A program made the position numbers and the translations under genes. This document shows positions 1 to 8,377 of a DNA stretch of 30,589 bases, piece after piece. The stretch comes from a virus: positions 1-30,589 of the IMG/VR virus record IMGVR_UViG_3300006917_000097; one strand, written 5' to 3'. The notes under the pieces were generated by a model. The model was not told where the DNA came from, searched no databases, and saw only the letters and a list, made by a program, of their open reading frames with translations. How positions within the stretch are numbered: position 1 is the stretch's first letter; every line of letters starts with the position of its first letter.

Positions 1-22
1 CACACGCACACGCGACCGCGTT

Positions 23-38
23 TTCAACAATTCAACAA
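23..38. repeat. tandem 8-bp direct repeat upstream of terS
   Basis: TTCAACAA occurs twice head to tail in a locally A/T-rich stretch 26 bases before the small terminase start. Small terminase subunits bind repeated sites close to their own gene in several phages, so a packaging-recognition role is conceivable. Two copies are too few to argue it. The rest of bases 1-63 shows only a weak SD-like GAAAGG. Confidence 0.3.
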
Positions 39-63
39 ATCCAAGAAAGGCAACGGCTTAGCG

Positions 64-513
64 ATGGCTGGTGGGCACGGGGGGTACCGCCCTGGCGCGG
101 GCCGGAAGCCGAAATCAAGTCATCTCCGCGGGTTGGATGGTGGCGCGGATCGGCGCGGACCGAGGCCCGATACGGCTGCGGCGACGGCCGAGATCGAGCA
201 ATTTGGTCCGCCAGCGGGGCTAGACGGCGAGCCGCTCGTGATCTGGCAGGCGTTGGCGCCGTTGGCGTTCGAGGCGCGCACGCTGACCCGAGGCACGGCG
301 TTCGCGTTCGAGCGGTTGTGCCGCTACATCGTCATTGAGCGGTCGCTCGCGGGCTCCCAGCCTGGCTCGGCCGACCACCGCGGGATGATCCAGCGCGTCG
401 ACGCCGCCCTGCTGCGGTTCTCGCTGTCGCCGGTCGGCAAGCCCATCCATGAGGCGGCCAAAGAGCCTGCGAAGCCGACTAACCCGCTGTCCCGGTTTTT
501 GAAGCATGGCTAA
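64..513 (+). CDS. terS: terminase small subunit, P27-like
   Basis: The 149-residue product fits the DNA-recognition subunit of the packaging motor. The N-terminus carries the GGYRPGAGRKPK signature common at the start of P27-type and related small terminases. A helical middle follows (about 60-125), and a basic tail ends in PLSRFLKHG, where P27-family proteins often end in a similar NPLSRF-like motif. It overlaps the large subunit gene by 8 bases, the usual terS-terL arrangement. The ATG at 64 is the first in-frame start, preceded by a weak GAAAGG. The family call rests on the N- and C-terminal motifs and on synteny. Confidence 0.85.
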   Translation: MAGGHGGYRPGAGRKPKSSHLRGLDGGADRRGPRPDTAAATAEIEQFGPPAGLDGEPLVIWQALAPLAFEARTLTRGTAFAFERLCRYIVIERSLAGSQPGSADHRGMIQRVDAALLRFSLSPVGKPIHEAAKEPAKPTNPLSRFLKHG

Positions 514-2263
514 GGCCGCGCTCGACCCGGTCACGCGCTACGCGACCGATGTCGTGGCCGGTCGCACGGTGGCGTCCTGGCTGGTGCGGCAAGCGTGCCA
601 GCGGCATCTGGCCGACCTCGACGACGGCGTGCGGCGCGGGCTGGCGTGGATGCCGGACAAGGCGCAGGAAGTCATCGACTTCTTCGCAGAGGTGCTCGTG
701 CTGCCAGAGAACACCGACGCGGGCGACGCGAAGTCAGAGGCGCCACAGGACGCGCGGCCGTTCGTGCTCGAGCCGTGGCAGCAGTTCGTAGTCGGGTCGT
801 TGTTCGGCTGGTATGCCGCAGGCGGTTTCCGACGCTATCGGGAGGCGTATCTCGAAATCGGCAAGGGGTCAGGGAAGACGCCGATGTGTGCCGGCGTGCT
901 GCTGTACATGCTGGTGGCTGACGGCGAGCGCGGCGCCCAAGTGTTCATGGCGGCAACGACGCGGGACCAGGCCAAGCTAGCGTTTACCGACGCGGAGCGC
1001 ATGGTGCAGGCGTCACCAGCGCTTGATGCGCTGCTCGACCAGAAGGTCAACAATCTCGCCGTGCTCGAGACGGGGTCATTTCTACGGCCCATCTCGTCGG
1101 AAAAGCGCGGCCTCGACGGCAAACGCGTCCACGGCGCGATGATCGACGAGCTGCACGAGCACCCGACGGCCGTGGTGGTGAACAAGATGCGGGCCGGCAC
1201 CAAGGGGCGTCGGAACGCGCTGATTCTCAAGCCGACCAACTCTGGATTCGACCGCACGTCGGTGTGCTGGCAGCATCACGAGTATTCGCGCAAGGTGCTC
1301 GACGGGACGCTGGCGAACGATTCGTGGTTTGCGTTCATCGCCGGGTTGGACCCGTGCGACGCGCACCGCGAGGCGGGGCACTGGTTCCCGGTGGACGGCT
1401 GCGAGGCGTGCGACCGCTGGGATGCCGAGGGGCCGCATTGGCTCAAGGCCAATCCCAATCTGGGCGTGTCGCTGCCGTGGCAGTACGTCCGCGAGCGCGT
1501 TGATCAGGCGCGCGGGATGCCGTCGGAAGTCTCTGATGTGCAGCGGTTCAACTTCTGCGTGTGGACGCAGGGGCAGTCGCGGGCGATCGACATGGGGCGC
1601 TGGGCGACGTGCCAGCCGATGCCGGATGACGACGATCTGATCGGCGTGCCGTGCTACGGCGGGCTCGATCTCGGCGAGTCTGATGACTTCTCGGCGTGGG
1701 TGCGGCTGTATCTACTCGACGACGGGCGCGTCGCGGTCAAGCCGCGGTTCTGGATTCCACGCTCGGCGCTGGAACAGTTTCCCAATCGGCCCTATGGCGA
1801 GTGGATGCGGCGCGGGCTACTGACCGTCACCGATGGAGACGTGACCGACTACAGCCTCATCCGAGAAGCCATCCTCGAGGATTGCGCCACCGATGGGCTG
1901 CAGGCGATTGCCTACGACCCACGCTCGGCCAACGAGATGGCTCAGAACCTGATGGCGGCCGGCGTGCAGGTAGTGAAGACCCTCCAGGGCTTCGCGCTTC
2001 ATGAGGCGATCAAGCGCACGCACGAACTGATTGTGTCCGGGGCGTTGTGCCACGGCAACCATCCGATCTTGTCGTGGATGGCGTCGAATGTGGTGCTTGT
2101 CGAGGGCATGAAGGGCGAGAAACGGGTGAGCAAGGAGCGGGCGCCAGAGAAGATCGACGGCATGGCAGCGCTCTACACCGGGATGGATTGGGCCGTAGTG
2201 CGCCGCGAGAAGCAGCCGGCGCTGGTCTATCTCGACAGGGGCGTGCGGGAGTTGGGCCAGTGA
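506..2263 (+). CDS. terL: terminase large subunit
   Basis: The 585-residue product is the ATPase/nuclease motor that packages DNA through the portal. Walker A is GKGSGKT at about 119-125, and a Walker B-type hydrophobic-IDE segment lies near 211-215 (AMIDELHEH). The RNase H-like nuclease half begins near 384 with GGLDLGESDDF, whose Asp is the expected first metal ligand. Further acidic positions follow in AYDPRSANEM and in the C-terminal KIDGMAALY segment. Length and order match Terminase_1 (YmfN/HK97-like) proteins. A Cys/His cluster (CDAHREAGHWFPVDGCEAC, about 284-302) sits between the ATPase and nuclease parts. The gene overlaps terS upstream, and its stop overlaps a GTG start downstream. 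Confidence 0.95.
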   Translation: MAKAALDPVTRYATDVVAGRTVASWLVRQACQRHLADLDDGVRRGLAWMPDKAQEVIDFFAEVLVLPENTDAGDAKSEAPQDARPFVLEPWQQFVVGSLFGWYAAGGFRRYREAYLEIGKGSGKTPMCAGVLLYMLVADGERGAQVFMAATTRDQAKLAFTDAERMVQASPALDALLDQKVNNLAVLETGSFLRPISSEKRGLDGKRVHGAMIDELHEHPTAVVVNKMRAGTKGRRNALILKPTNSGFDRTSVCWQHHEYSRKVLDGTLANDSWFAFIAGLDPCDAHREAGHWFPVDGCEACDRWDAEGPHWLKANPNLGVSLPWQYVRERVDQARGMPSEVSDVQRFNFCVWTQGQSRAIDMGRWATCQPMPDDDDLIGVPCYGGLDLGESDDFSAWVRLYLLDDGRVAVKPRFWIPRSALEQFPNRPYGEWMRRGLLTVTDGDVTDYSLIREAILEDCATDGLQAIAYDPRSANEMAQNLMAAGVQVVKTLQGFALHEAIKRTHELIVSGALCHGNHPILSWMASNVVLVEGMKGEKRVSKERAPEKIDGMAALYTGMDWAVVRREKQPALVYLDRGVRELGQ

Positions 2264-2466
2264 GTAAAACCAATCTCGGACGATGGAATTTCCGAGTCAT
2301 CGCGCGAATGAGATCGTCAAGGGCTCACTATGTGCCCACGTCAAGCCTTTCTGAAGCTGGCAGCGATAGCAGGGCAAAAGCGAGACAGACCGCCGCGACA
2401 ATGTCTGTTAAATCGGCGAGGCGTTCGACTTTCATCGCCGATGCTCTGGGAGATCGTTTCAAGTGA
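2260..2466 (+). CDS. small basic ORF of unknown function
   Basis: A 68-codon reading frame starts with GTG inside the large terminase stop (GTGA) and ends in a GTGA shared with the next start. It is therefore tiled exactly like other genes of this operon. The product is basic and Ser/Arg-rich, with no motif or membrane segment I recognise. Third codon positions are only about half G/C, unlike the neighbours, and the stretch is visibly less G+C-rich. It may be a recently acquired gene, a decayed one, or a spacer whose overlaps are coincidental. Confidence 0.4.
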   Translation: MSKTNLGRWNFRVIARMRSSRAHYVPTSSLSEAGSDSRAKARQTAATMSVKSARRSTFIADALGDRFK

Positions 2467-2615
2467 GGCGGATCGACGGGCGGGACGTGCTGCTGACGGT
2501 GGGCCTGGTGGGGCTGCTCTATGGCGTCGCGCAGTGGTGGGCGCCGGCCGCGTGGATGGTGGGGGGCCTGCTGGCGTTGTCGGCGTGGCTCTGGCCGCAT
2601 GTGAGGAAGGGGTAG
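2463..2615 (+). CDS. small two-helix membrane protein
   Basis: A GTG-started frame of 50 residues lies between the preceding ORF and the portal gene. Two hydrophobic helices are visible: residues 9-22 (VLLTVGLVGLLYGV) and 30-45, with a short Gln-Trp-Trp turn between them and a basic end (RKG). The upstream stop overlaps the start (GTGA), and the portal ATG follows 3 bases after the stop. Small membrane ORFs between terminase and portal are common in temperate siphophages. I assign no function. Confidence 0.6.
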   Translation: MRRIDGRDVLLTVGLVGLLYGVAQWWAPAAWMVGGLLALSAWLWPHVRKG

Positions 2616-2618
2616 CGC

Positions 2619-4157
2619 ATGGGATTCTTCGACGGGCTGCTGCGCGCAGACTCGGGCGGCTTTGCGAGCTATCCGCCAGACGCGGATTACTGGTACGCCG
2701 ACCGCACGGCGGGCGTGCCGGCCGGGATTGCCGTCGACGCGGACGGGGCGCGCAAACTGTCGGCGTGGTATCGGGGCCGCGACCTGCTCTGCACGTCGCT
2801 GGCGATGCTGCCGCTGCAGGTCTACGAGCGGCTCCCGAATGACCGCGGCGCAAAGGCCGCCCGCGGCAACCCGCTCTATGACGTCCTGCACGACAAGCCG
2901 AACGGCTGGCAGGACTCGTTTGGGTGGCGGCGGCAGCTGATGGGGCATCTGATCGACCACGGCAACGCCTACTGCCTGATCGTGTCAGGCCAGCGCGGAT
3001 TCGTGCATGAGTTGCGGCCGATTCACCCGCGCCGCGTCGAGGTGGTGCAGTTGCCGTCGTCGCGGCTCGCGTATCGCGTGCGGAGCGGGACCAACGGAGA
3101 CGTGACGTCCTATACACAGGACGACATTTTCCACCTCAAGGGGCCGAGCGACGACGGCATCGTGGGCAAGGGGGTGCTCGCCTATGCCAGAGACAACCTC
3201 GGCCTGGCGATGGCCGTCGAGCGGTACGCCGGGATGACGTTCGGCCGCGGCACGCTGAACGGCGGGGCGATCACGGTGCCCGGCCTGCTGAATCCCGAGG
3301 CGTCAAGGCGGATGGCTGAGTCGTTTATCTCTGCGGCGGGCGATTGGCATCTGCCGAAGGTGCTCGAGCAGGGTGCGACATGGACGCCCAACGAGCTGAC
3401 GCCGGAAGACTTCCAGATGATCCTGTCGCGGAAGTTTTCTGTCACGGACATCGCGCGGTGGCTGGGCGTGCCGCCGCACATGATCGGCGACCTTGAGCGC
3501 GCGACGTTCTCAAACATCGAGCAGCAAGGCCAGGACTTCGTGACCTACTCGCTCGGGCCGTGGCTGTCCCTGTGGGAGTTCGCCTTGAGCGACCAGCTGG
3601 TGCTGAACACGTCCCGGTTCTATTGCGAGTTCCAGCGCGATGCGCTGGTGCGCGGCGACTTCCTGGCGCGGTGGCAGGGCTATCAGGTGGCCGTGTCGAC
3701 GGGCACGTTCACCCGAAACGAGGTCCGGCGCAAGGAGAACATGAGCGCCCTCGACGGGCTCGACGACCCGCTCGAGCCGGCGCATCTAACGGGCAGCCCA
3801 GACCCGGCCGGACACACAGACCCGCCCGCAGGGCCGTCCAAGCCGTCACAGAAGGCGCAGGCGATTGCCATCGAGTCGGCGGCGCGTGTCCTGCGGAAAG
3901 AGGCGCGAGCGGTGCAGCAGATGGCCGCGCGACACGCCAAGGACTCTGATGCCTTCGCGGTGGCCGTGACGGAGTTCTATGCCGACCACGTCGTGCTGGT
4001 GAGCGACTCGCTCAAGCTGTCGATCGAAGAGGCGAAAGCCTACTGCTCGAACCAGGCGGCGCAGGTCATCGCAGACGGCGTGGGCGTGGCCGAGCACTGG
4101 CTGGCCCCGCGCTACGCCGAGCAGTTGGCGTCGATTGCGCTACAGGAGGCCGCGTGA
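2619..4157 (+). CDS. portal protein, HK97 family
   Basis: The 512-residue product would form the dodecameric ring at the head vertex through which DNA passes and to which connectors attach. Family features include the N-terminal YRGRDLLCTSLAMLPLQVYER segment, NPLYDVLHDKPN, and the wing/stem section with DDIFHLKG and GKGVLAYARDNLG. The VTDIARWLGVPPHMIG and ATFSNIEQQGQDFV motifs (about 270-310) are highly typical of Phage_portal (PF04860). After about residue 375 an Ala/Lys-rich helical extension with a Pro-rich linker (SPDPAGHTDPPAGPSKPSQK) may be the crown. The last 4 bases overlap the following glycosyltransferase gene. Confidence 0.95.
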   Translation: MGFFDGLLRADSGGFASYPPDADYWYADRTAGVPAGIAVDADGARKLSAWYRGRDLLCTSLAMLPLQVYERLPNDRGAKAARGNPLYDVLHDKPNGWQDSFGWRRQLMGHLIDHGNAYCLIVSGQRGFVHELRPIHPRRVEVVQLPSSRLAYRVRSGTNGDVTSYTQDDIFHLKGPSDDGIVGKGVLAYARDNLGLAMAVERYAGMTFGRGTLNGGAITVPGLLNPEASRRMAESFISAAGDWHLPKVLEQGATWTPNELTPEDFQMILSRKFSVTDIARWLGVPPHMIGDLERATFSNIEQQGQDFVTYSLGPWLSLWEFALSDQLVLNTSRFYCEFQRDALVRGDFLARWQGYQVAVSTGTFTRNEVRRKENMSALDGLDDPLEPAHLTGSPDPAGHTDPPAGPSKPSQKAQAIAIESAARVLRKEARAVQQMAARHAKDSDAFAVAVTEFYADHVVLVSDSLKLSIEEAKAYCSNQAAQVIADGVGVAEHWLAPRYAEQLASIALQEAA

Positions 4158-5149
4158 GCTACACACCCGCCCATCCAGGGCGTGTCTCAGTCATCATCCC
4201 TGGCTGTAACGAGCGATTCATGGCCGCGACGATTGCCGACCTGCTGGCGCAGGCGCGTGGCGACGTCGAGATCATCGCCATCGTCGACGGGATTGGCGGT
4301 CTGCCTGGGCCGACGCAAGACCCGCCCTTGCCGGTGGACCCGCGCGTGCGCGTCATCGTGAACCAGACGCAGCGCAACATGCGCCCGAGCACAAACGACG
4401 CCGTGCAGATCGCGACGGGCGAATACATCATGAAGTGCGACGCCCACTGCCGGTTTGGCGAGGGCTGGGACGTTCTGCTCGCCAAGGACTGCGCCGAGGA
4501 CTGGGTGAGCGTGCCGACGCGCCATAGCCTCGACGGGGCGACGTGGCAGGTCCGTCCGCGCGACTTCAACTACCACTATCTGACGTTCCCGTACTCACGG
4601 TCGATGTACGGCTACGGCCTGCACGGCAAGACGTTTGATTGGCGCACCAACAAGCGCATCAACGCCGAGCGGGCGCATCTGCCGGTCGACGATCTGATGT
4701 CGTTTCAGGGCTCGTGCTGGTTCACGCCCAAGGCGAATTTCCTGCGGCTCGGTCCGCTCGACCACGAGCACTACTACTTCTACTCGGAGGCCATCGAGGT
4801 CGGGATGCGCCAGTGGATTAGCGGCGGGCGGGTCGTGATCAACAAGCAGACGTGGTACGCGCATCTCCACAAGGGCAATAACGACCTGCACACGGTCAAC
4901 GGCCGGTCTGGGCGCGGCTTCTTCCTGAGCCTCGACAAGAAGCGCAAGTCGGAAGCCTACGCCACCGACTACTGGATGCAGGACCGGATGCCGCATGCGC
5001 GGCGCACGTTCGCGCAGTTCATGGACATCTTCGCGCACCTGCTGCCCTACATCCCCGAGGCGGAGCACTGGCCGTCCGACTGGCAGGACGCGCGGCATCG
5101 AGTCGACTTTCTTAACCGCCCAGACTCCGAGATTCCGGCCCATCTCTAA
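4154..5149 (+). CDS. family 2-like (GT-A) glycosyltransferase
   Basis: The 331-residue protein starts with a Rossmann-like VSVIIPGCNERFM segment and continues with IIAIVDGIGG and ATGEYIMKCDAHC (Asp96-His98). The last stands where GT-A enzymes bind the metal-nucleotide sugar (DxD/DxH position). A later GSCWFTPKANFLRLGPLD segment followed by an acidic SEAIEVGMRQWISGGRVVINK resembles the acceptor/catalytic part of polypeptide GalNAc-transferase-like GT2 enzymes. The translated start is GTG overlapping the portal stop. It is clearly related to the N-terminal half of the 8377-10302 product (IPG, AIVDG, LDAHC, WLSGGRQVVNKRTWFAHM). Substrate and acceptor are unknown. Confidence 0.85.
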   Translation: MSYTPAHPGRVSVIIPGCNERFMAATIADLLAQARGDVEIIAIVDGIGGLPGPTQDPPLPVDPRVRVIVNQTQRNMRPSTNDAVQIATGEYIMKCDAHCRFGEGWDVLLAKDCAEDWVSVPTRHSLDGATWQVRPRDFNYHYLTFPYSRSMYGYGLHGKTFDWRTNKRINAERAHLPVDDLMSFQGSCWFTPKANFLRLGPLDHEHYYFYSEAIEVGMRQWISGGRVVINKQTWYAHLHKGNNDLHTVNGRSGRGFFLSLDKKRKSEAYATDYWMQDRMPHARRTFAQFMDIFAHLLPYIPEAEHWPSDWQDARHRVDFLNRPDSEIPAHL

Positions 5150-5154
5150 CGCGC

Positions 5155-5829
5155 ATGGACGCCATCACCTACATCGTCACCAAGTGGGACGTGCGCCTCG
5201 GCGGGCGCAATCCCGTCGAGATTCCCGACACGGATCGCGTCACGCTGGCGCGGCTGTTCTACGAGCTTGGGCACCAGCGCGGCGTTGAAGTGGGCGTCGA
5301 GCGCGGGCACTACTCCGAAGTGCTGGCGCAACAGAACCCCGGCGTGCGGCTGACCTGCGTCGATGCGTGGACGGCCTACCACGGCTATCGGGACCACGTC
5401 TCGCAGTCGAAGCTGGATCGGTTCTACGCCGAGGCCACGGAACGCCTGAAGCCATATGGCGGCGTGACGCTGCTGCGGTCGTTCTCGGTCCCGGCCGCTG
5501 AGACGTTCGCGGATGGGTCGCTCGACTTCGTCTACATCGACGCCGCGCACGACATCGCCAGCGTCGTCGCGGATCTGAAGGCGTGGTCCCGCAAGGTGCG
5601 TCCGGGCGGAATTGTCGCGGGCCACGACTACATCAAGGCGAAGCTCCCGAGTCTGATGCACGTCCCGCAGGCGATCCATGCGTGGACGGACGCCTACCAG
5701 ATCGCGCCGTGGTTCGTACTCGGGCGTCAAGAGAAGGTGCCCGGAGAAAAGCGAGACGACGGCCGGTCGTGGTTCTACGTCGTGCCTGACCCCGTGCATC
5801 GGAGCGGCGACAAGCCGATCAAGCAGTGA
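5155..5829 (+). CDS. class I SAM-dependent methyltransferase
   Basis: The 224-residue protein has the SAM-binding first motif GVEVGVERGHYSEVL (about 42-56) and an acidic strand end in LTCVDAWTAY. The DFVYIDAAHDIASVVADLKAW block and VRPGGIVAGHDY are characteristic of the Methyltransf_24 group. Members of this group modify sugars and other small acceptors, and they often sit in polysaccharide clusters. Here it lies between two sugar-transfer genes, with 5 bases before its ATG and a GTGA overlap at its end. A sugar O-methyltransferase is the best guess. A target in virion proteins or host surface polysaccharide cannot be distinguished. Confidence 0.85.
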   Translation: MDAITYIVTKWDVRLGGRNPVEIPDTDRVTLARLFYELGHQRGVEVGVERGHYSEVLAQQNPGVRLTCVDAWTAYHGYRDHVSQSKLDRFYAEATERLKPYGGVTLLRSFSVPAAETFADGSLDFVYIDAAHDIASVVADLKAWSRKVRPGGIVAGHDYIKAKLPSLMHVPQAIHAWTDAYQIAPWFVLGRQEKVPGEKRDDGRSWFYVVPDPVHRSGDKPIKQ

Positions 5830-6470
5830 AGATTGCGATGATCTCGGCCAATCTGGGCGGCTACGACGTGCCGAACGAGTGGCCCGAGCAGACCGTGCCG
5901 GTCGACGTGTGCCGTTACACCGACGCGAACTTCCCGCCGCGTCCGTTGGCGATGACGTCACGGCTGCAGTGCGGCATCCCGAAGTGGTTCGGCTTCGACC
6001 TGCGGCCCGGTTACGACGTCTACATCTGGATCGACGGTTCGTGTGCGCCGACGCCGACCTGCGCGGCGTGGTTCCTCGAGCAGTTGGGCGACGGCGACAT
6101 CGCCGTGTTCGCGCATCCCGAGCGAAAGACGGTGCGCGAGGAGTACGAGTTCATGCGGGCGCGGATGGCGCGGCCAGGTGAGACGTATCTCACTTCGCGC
6201 TATGGCGGCGAGTGGCTCGACGAGGCGTTTGCTCGGTGCGATCCAAACGCGCGGCTCGTGGCGAGCACGGCATTCGCGTATCGGCCATCCCAGTGCGTCC
6301 GCGATGCACTGGAACTCGTGTGGCTTGCGAAAACTCGGTGGCTGCTCCATGACCAGATGGCGTTGTCTGACCTGCTGGCGTGTCTCGGCGGCGTGCGCTA
6401 CATCCCCGACAACTACCTCAAGTGCTCCGCGCTGACGTTCACGCGCACGGGCGCGCGGCGGTCACGATGA
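5826..6470 (+). CDS. DUF616/TOD1-like glycosyltransferase
   Basis: The 214-residue product begins at a GTG overlapping the methyltransferase stop. Motifs are RLQCGIPKWFGFDLRPGYDVYIWIDGS (about 40-67) and IAVFAHPERKTVREEYEFM (about 92-111). These recall the DUF616/TOD1 glycosyltransferase-like family, in which a YxWIDGS strand ends at the putative DxD position and a HPxR...EE segment follows. A later LLHDQMALSDLL may be part of the catalytic pocket. It lies inside the sugar block, so a nucleotide-sugar transferase role is likely. The family match is from pattern memory only. Confidence 0.65.
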   Translation: MKIAMISANLGGYDVPNEWPEQTVPVDVCRYTDANFPPRPLAMTSRLQCGIPKWFGFDLRPGYDVYIWIDGSCAPTPTCAAWFLEQLGDGDIAVFAHPERKTVREEYEFMRARMARPGETYLTSRYGGEWLDEAFARCDPNARLVASTAFAYRPSQCVRDALELVWLAKTRWLLHDQMALSDLLACLGGVRYIPDNYLKCSALTFTRTGARRSR

Positions 6471-7174
6471 CCGACCTCACAATCCTCTACTACTCGGCGT
6501 GCCGCATCGCGCCATCCTTCGCAGAGGCGATTCGGTCGCGCCTTGTGGCGTCGTTGCCGGCCGGTGTGCCCATCGTGAGCGTGACGCATCAGCCGGTGGA
6601 CGTCGGGCGGAACATCTGCGTCGGGGATGTCCAACAGGGCGCGTGGCAGGTCTATCAAAACGCGCTGATCGCCGCGCGTGCGGCCACGACGGAGTTTGTC
6701 GCGTGCGCGGAGGACGACAGCCTCTACTGCCGCGAGCACTGGACGCTGCGGCCTCCGGTGGACACGTTCATCTACAACCGGCATCGGTGGGTGCTGTCGC
6801 GGCGGCTGTCGGCGGATGGGAAGCGGCGTGAATCGTTCTACTACTTCCGAGAGCGAACGCAGTTCGCGCAGTGCATCGCGCCGCGGGCGCTGCTGATTGA
6901 CGCGCTTGAAGAACGGTTTGCCAAATACCCAGATCGGATTGCCGATCCGGTGCTGTTCAAGATGGGGTGGGGCGAACCGGGGCGCTACGAGAAGAATCTC
7001 AAGCTGGCTCCGCGCAAACTGGCGTTTGTTCGCACCATCGAGCCCAACGTCACTATCAATCACGCCCTGTCCATTCGCGGCCGACGCGCGACCAAAGACG
7101 GCGACCTGATCGCGACGGACTTGGCGCCGTGGGGCGGCGCGGATGCGCTGTGGGAGGCGACCGTTGGACGCTGA
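6467..7174 (+). CDS. glycosyltransferase-like protein (paralogue of the C-terminal half of 8377-10302)
   Basis: The ATG at 6467 overlaps the previous stop (ATGA) and gives 235 residues starting MTDLTILYYSACR. The frame is open further upstream, but this start matches the operon style. Key segments are FVACAEDDSLYCREHW (acidic EDD in the DxD position) and VDTFIYNRHRWVLSRR. The YYFRERTQFAQCIAPRALLID segment also aligns by eye with the second half of the 641-residue product (HCEHDVLY, DTFYYNQHTF, FYYCSQVSGLCASRDLLVD). No named family is certain. The fold is probably GT-A. Confidence 0.65.
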   Translation: MTDLTILYYSACRIAPSFAEAIRSRLVASLPAGVPIVSVTHQPVDVGRNICVGDVQQGAWQVYQNALIAARAATTEFVACAEDDSLYCREHWTLRPPVDTFIYNRHRWVLSRRLSADGKRRESFYYFRERTQFAQCIAPRALLIDALEERFAKYPDRIADPVLFKMGWGEPGRYEKNLKLAPRKLAFVRTIEPNVTINHALSIRGRRATKDGDLIATDLAPWGGADALWEATVGR

Positions 7175-8162
7175 CGTCCTCGTCGTCGGCGCCGGCTGGG
7201 CGGGCGCTACGGTGGCCCGCGAACTCGCGGACGCGGGCCGGCGCGTGCTAGTCGTGGAGCAGCGCGACCACATCGGCGGGAACGCCTACGACTACTACAC
7301 GGCAGAGGGCGTGCTCGTCCACAAGTACGGCGCGCACATCTTCCACACGAACTCGGAGCGCGTCTGGCAGTGGGTGTCGCGGTTCACGGCGTGGCACCCC
7401 TACCGACATCGCGTGCTGGCATGGGTGGGCGGGAAGCTCGTGCCGGTGCCGATCAACCTCGACACGATGGAAGCGTTGGGCGGGGAACAGGCTGCGCGTG
7501 AGGCCATCTACACGCCCTACACGCGGAAGCAGTGGGGGCCGTTCGCCGATCAGCTCGACCCGTCCGTGCTCGCGCGCGTGAAGGTGCGGCAGAACCGCGA
7601 CCCCTACTACTTCGCCGACACGTATCAGGGGCTCCCGCTGGACGGCTACACGCGGACGTTCGAGCGCATCCTTGACCATCCCGGCATCACGGTGCAACTC
7701 AACACGCCACACGAGCGCGTGATGGCGCAGGGCTGGACTGGGCCGGTGGTCTACAGCGGATCGATCGATGGCTGGTTCGGCGAGTGCTACGGCAAGCTGC
7801 CGTATCGGTCGGCTCGGTTCAAGTTCGGTGCCGCCATATACGAGAGGTCGGCCGGCGTCGTGAACTACCCGTCGCCCAATGTGCCATATACGCGCGTTGC
7901 CGACTTCCGCCAGATGACTGGGCAGGTCCACGACGTCCGTGTGCTGGCCTACGAATACCCAACGGAATACGGCGATCCGTTCTGGCCCGTGCCGACCGCG
8001 ATCAGCGAGGCGTTGGCCGATCGCTACCGCGCGCTCGCCGCCGAGGTGCCAGACGTCCACTTCATCGGTCGGCTGGGGAGTTACCGCTACTACGACATGC
8101 ACCAAGTCATCGCGCAAGCACTCACGCTCGCGCGAACGTTGATCGGCAAGGAGGCCGCGTGA
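7164..8162 (+). CDS. glf: UDP-galactopyranose mutase
   Basis: The protein is a flavoenzyme that ring-contracts UDP-galactopyranose to UDP-galactofuranose, the donor for galactofuranosyltransferases. The FAD-binding ADVLVVGAGWAGATVAREL opens the protein. GGNAYDYY, KYGAHIFHTNSERVW, PYTRKQWG and the late GRLGSYRYYDMHQVI block are diagnostic for the family. I chose TTG at 7164, which follows GGGAGG by 6 bases and places the start directly before the FAD motif, giving 332 residues. An ATG at 7143 is an alternative. The length is slightly below the usual 365-390, with the core motifs kept. It overlaps the preceding gene by 11 bases. Confidence 0.93.
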   Translation: MDADVLVVGAGWAGATVARELADAGRRVLVVEQRDHIGGNAYDYYTAEGVLVHKYGAHIFHTNSERVWQWVSRFTAWHPYRHRVLAWVGGKLVPVPINLDTMEALGGEQAAREAIYTPYTRKQWGPFADQLDPSVLARVKVRQNRDPYYFADTYQGLPLDGYTRTFERILDHPGITVQLNTPHERVMAQGWTGPVVYSGSIDGWFGECYGKLPYRSARFKFGAAIYERSAGVVNYPSPNVPYTRVADFRQMTGQVHDVRVLAYEYPTEYGDPFWPVPTAISEALADRYRALAAEVPDVHFIGRLGSYRYYDMHQVIAQALTLARTLIGKEAA

Positions 8163-8377
8163 GCGACTACGAGACGTTCGGATTCCCGGAAGCCATGACG
8201 CGCATCATCGAGGGCTGTCGCGTGCGCCGCCTGTCGTGGACTGGCGACCATGCCCACGACTACGGCTTCCTGCACGCGGGCCTGCTGCACATCTCGACCA
8301 AGGGCACGCTGCATACCTGGCTCGTGAGCGACGGCGATCTCAACGGCGACGACTGGGTTGTGCTGCGGGACAACTGA
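8159..8377 (+). CDS. Tad2-like (DUF2829) protein, putative Thoeris anti-defence
   Basis: A 72-residue protein starts at a GTG overlapping the glf stop, behind a strong AAGGAGG. The pattern FxEAM-x3-I-x-G-x2-V-R-x2-W, then LHAGLLHIS, WLVSDGDLNGDDWVVL, matches the DUF2829 layout (FGEAL...G..V.R..W...DLLAEDWE). DUF2829 contains the Thoeris anti-defence protein Tad2, which sequesters the cyclic ADP-ribose-type signal made by ThsB. Not every DUF2829 member has been tested, so the activity is inference. It sits within the sugar block with 3-4 base overlaps on both sides. Confidence 0.7.
   Translation: MSDYETFGFPEAMTRIIEGCRVRRLSWTGDHAHDYGFLHAGLLHISTKGTLHTWLVSDGDLNGDDWVVLRDN

Noticed and set aside
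8236-8376. Upstream extension of the two-part glycosyltransferase to ATG 8236
   Set aside because: It would overlap the Tad2-like gene by 140 bases. ATG 8377 matches the TGATG overlap style and the VIPG motif directly follows.
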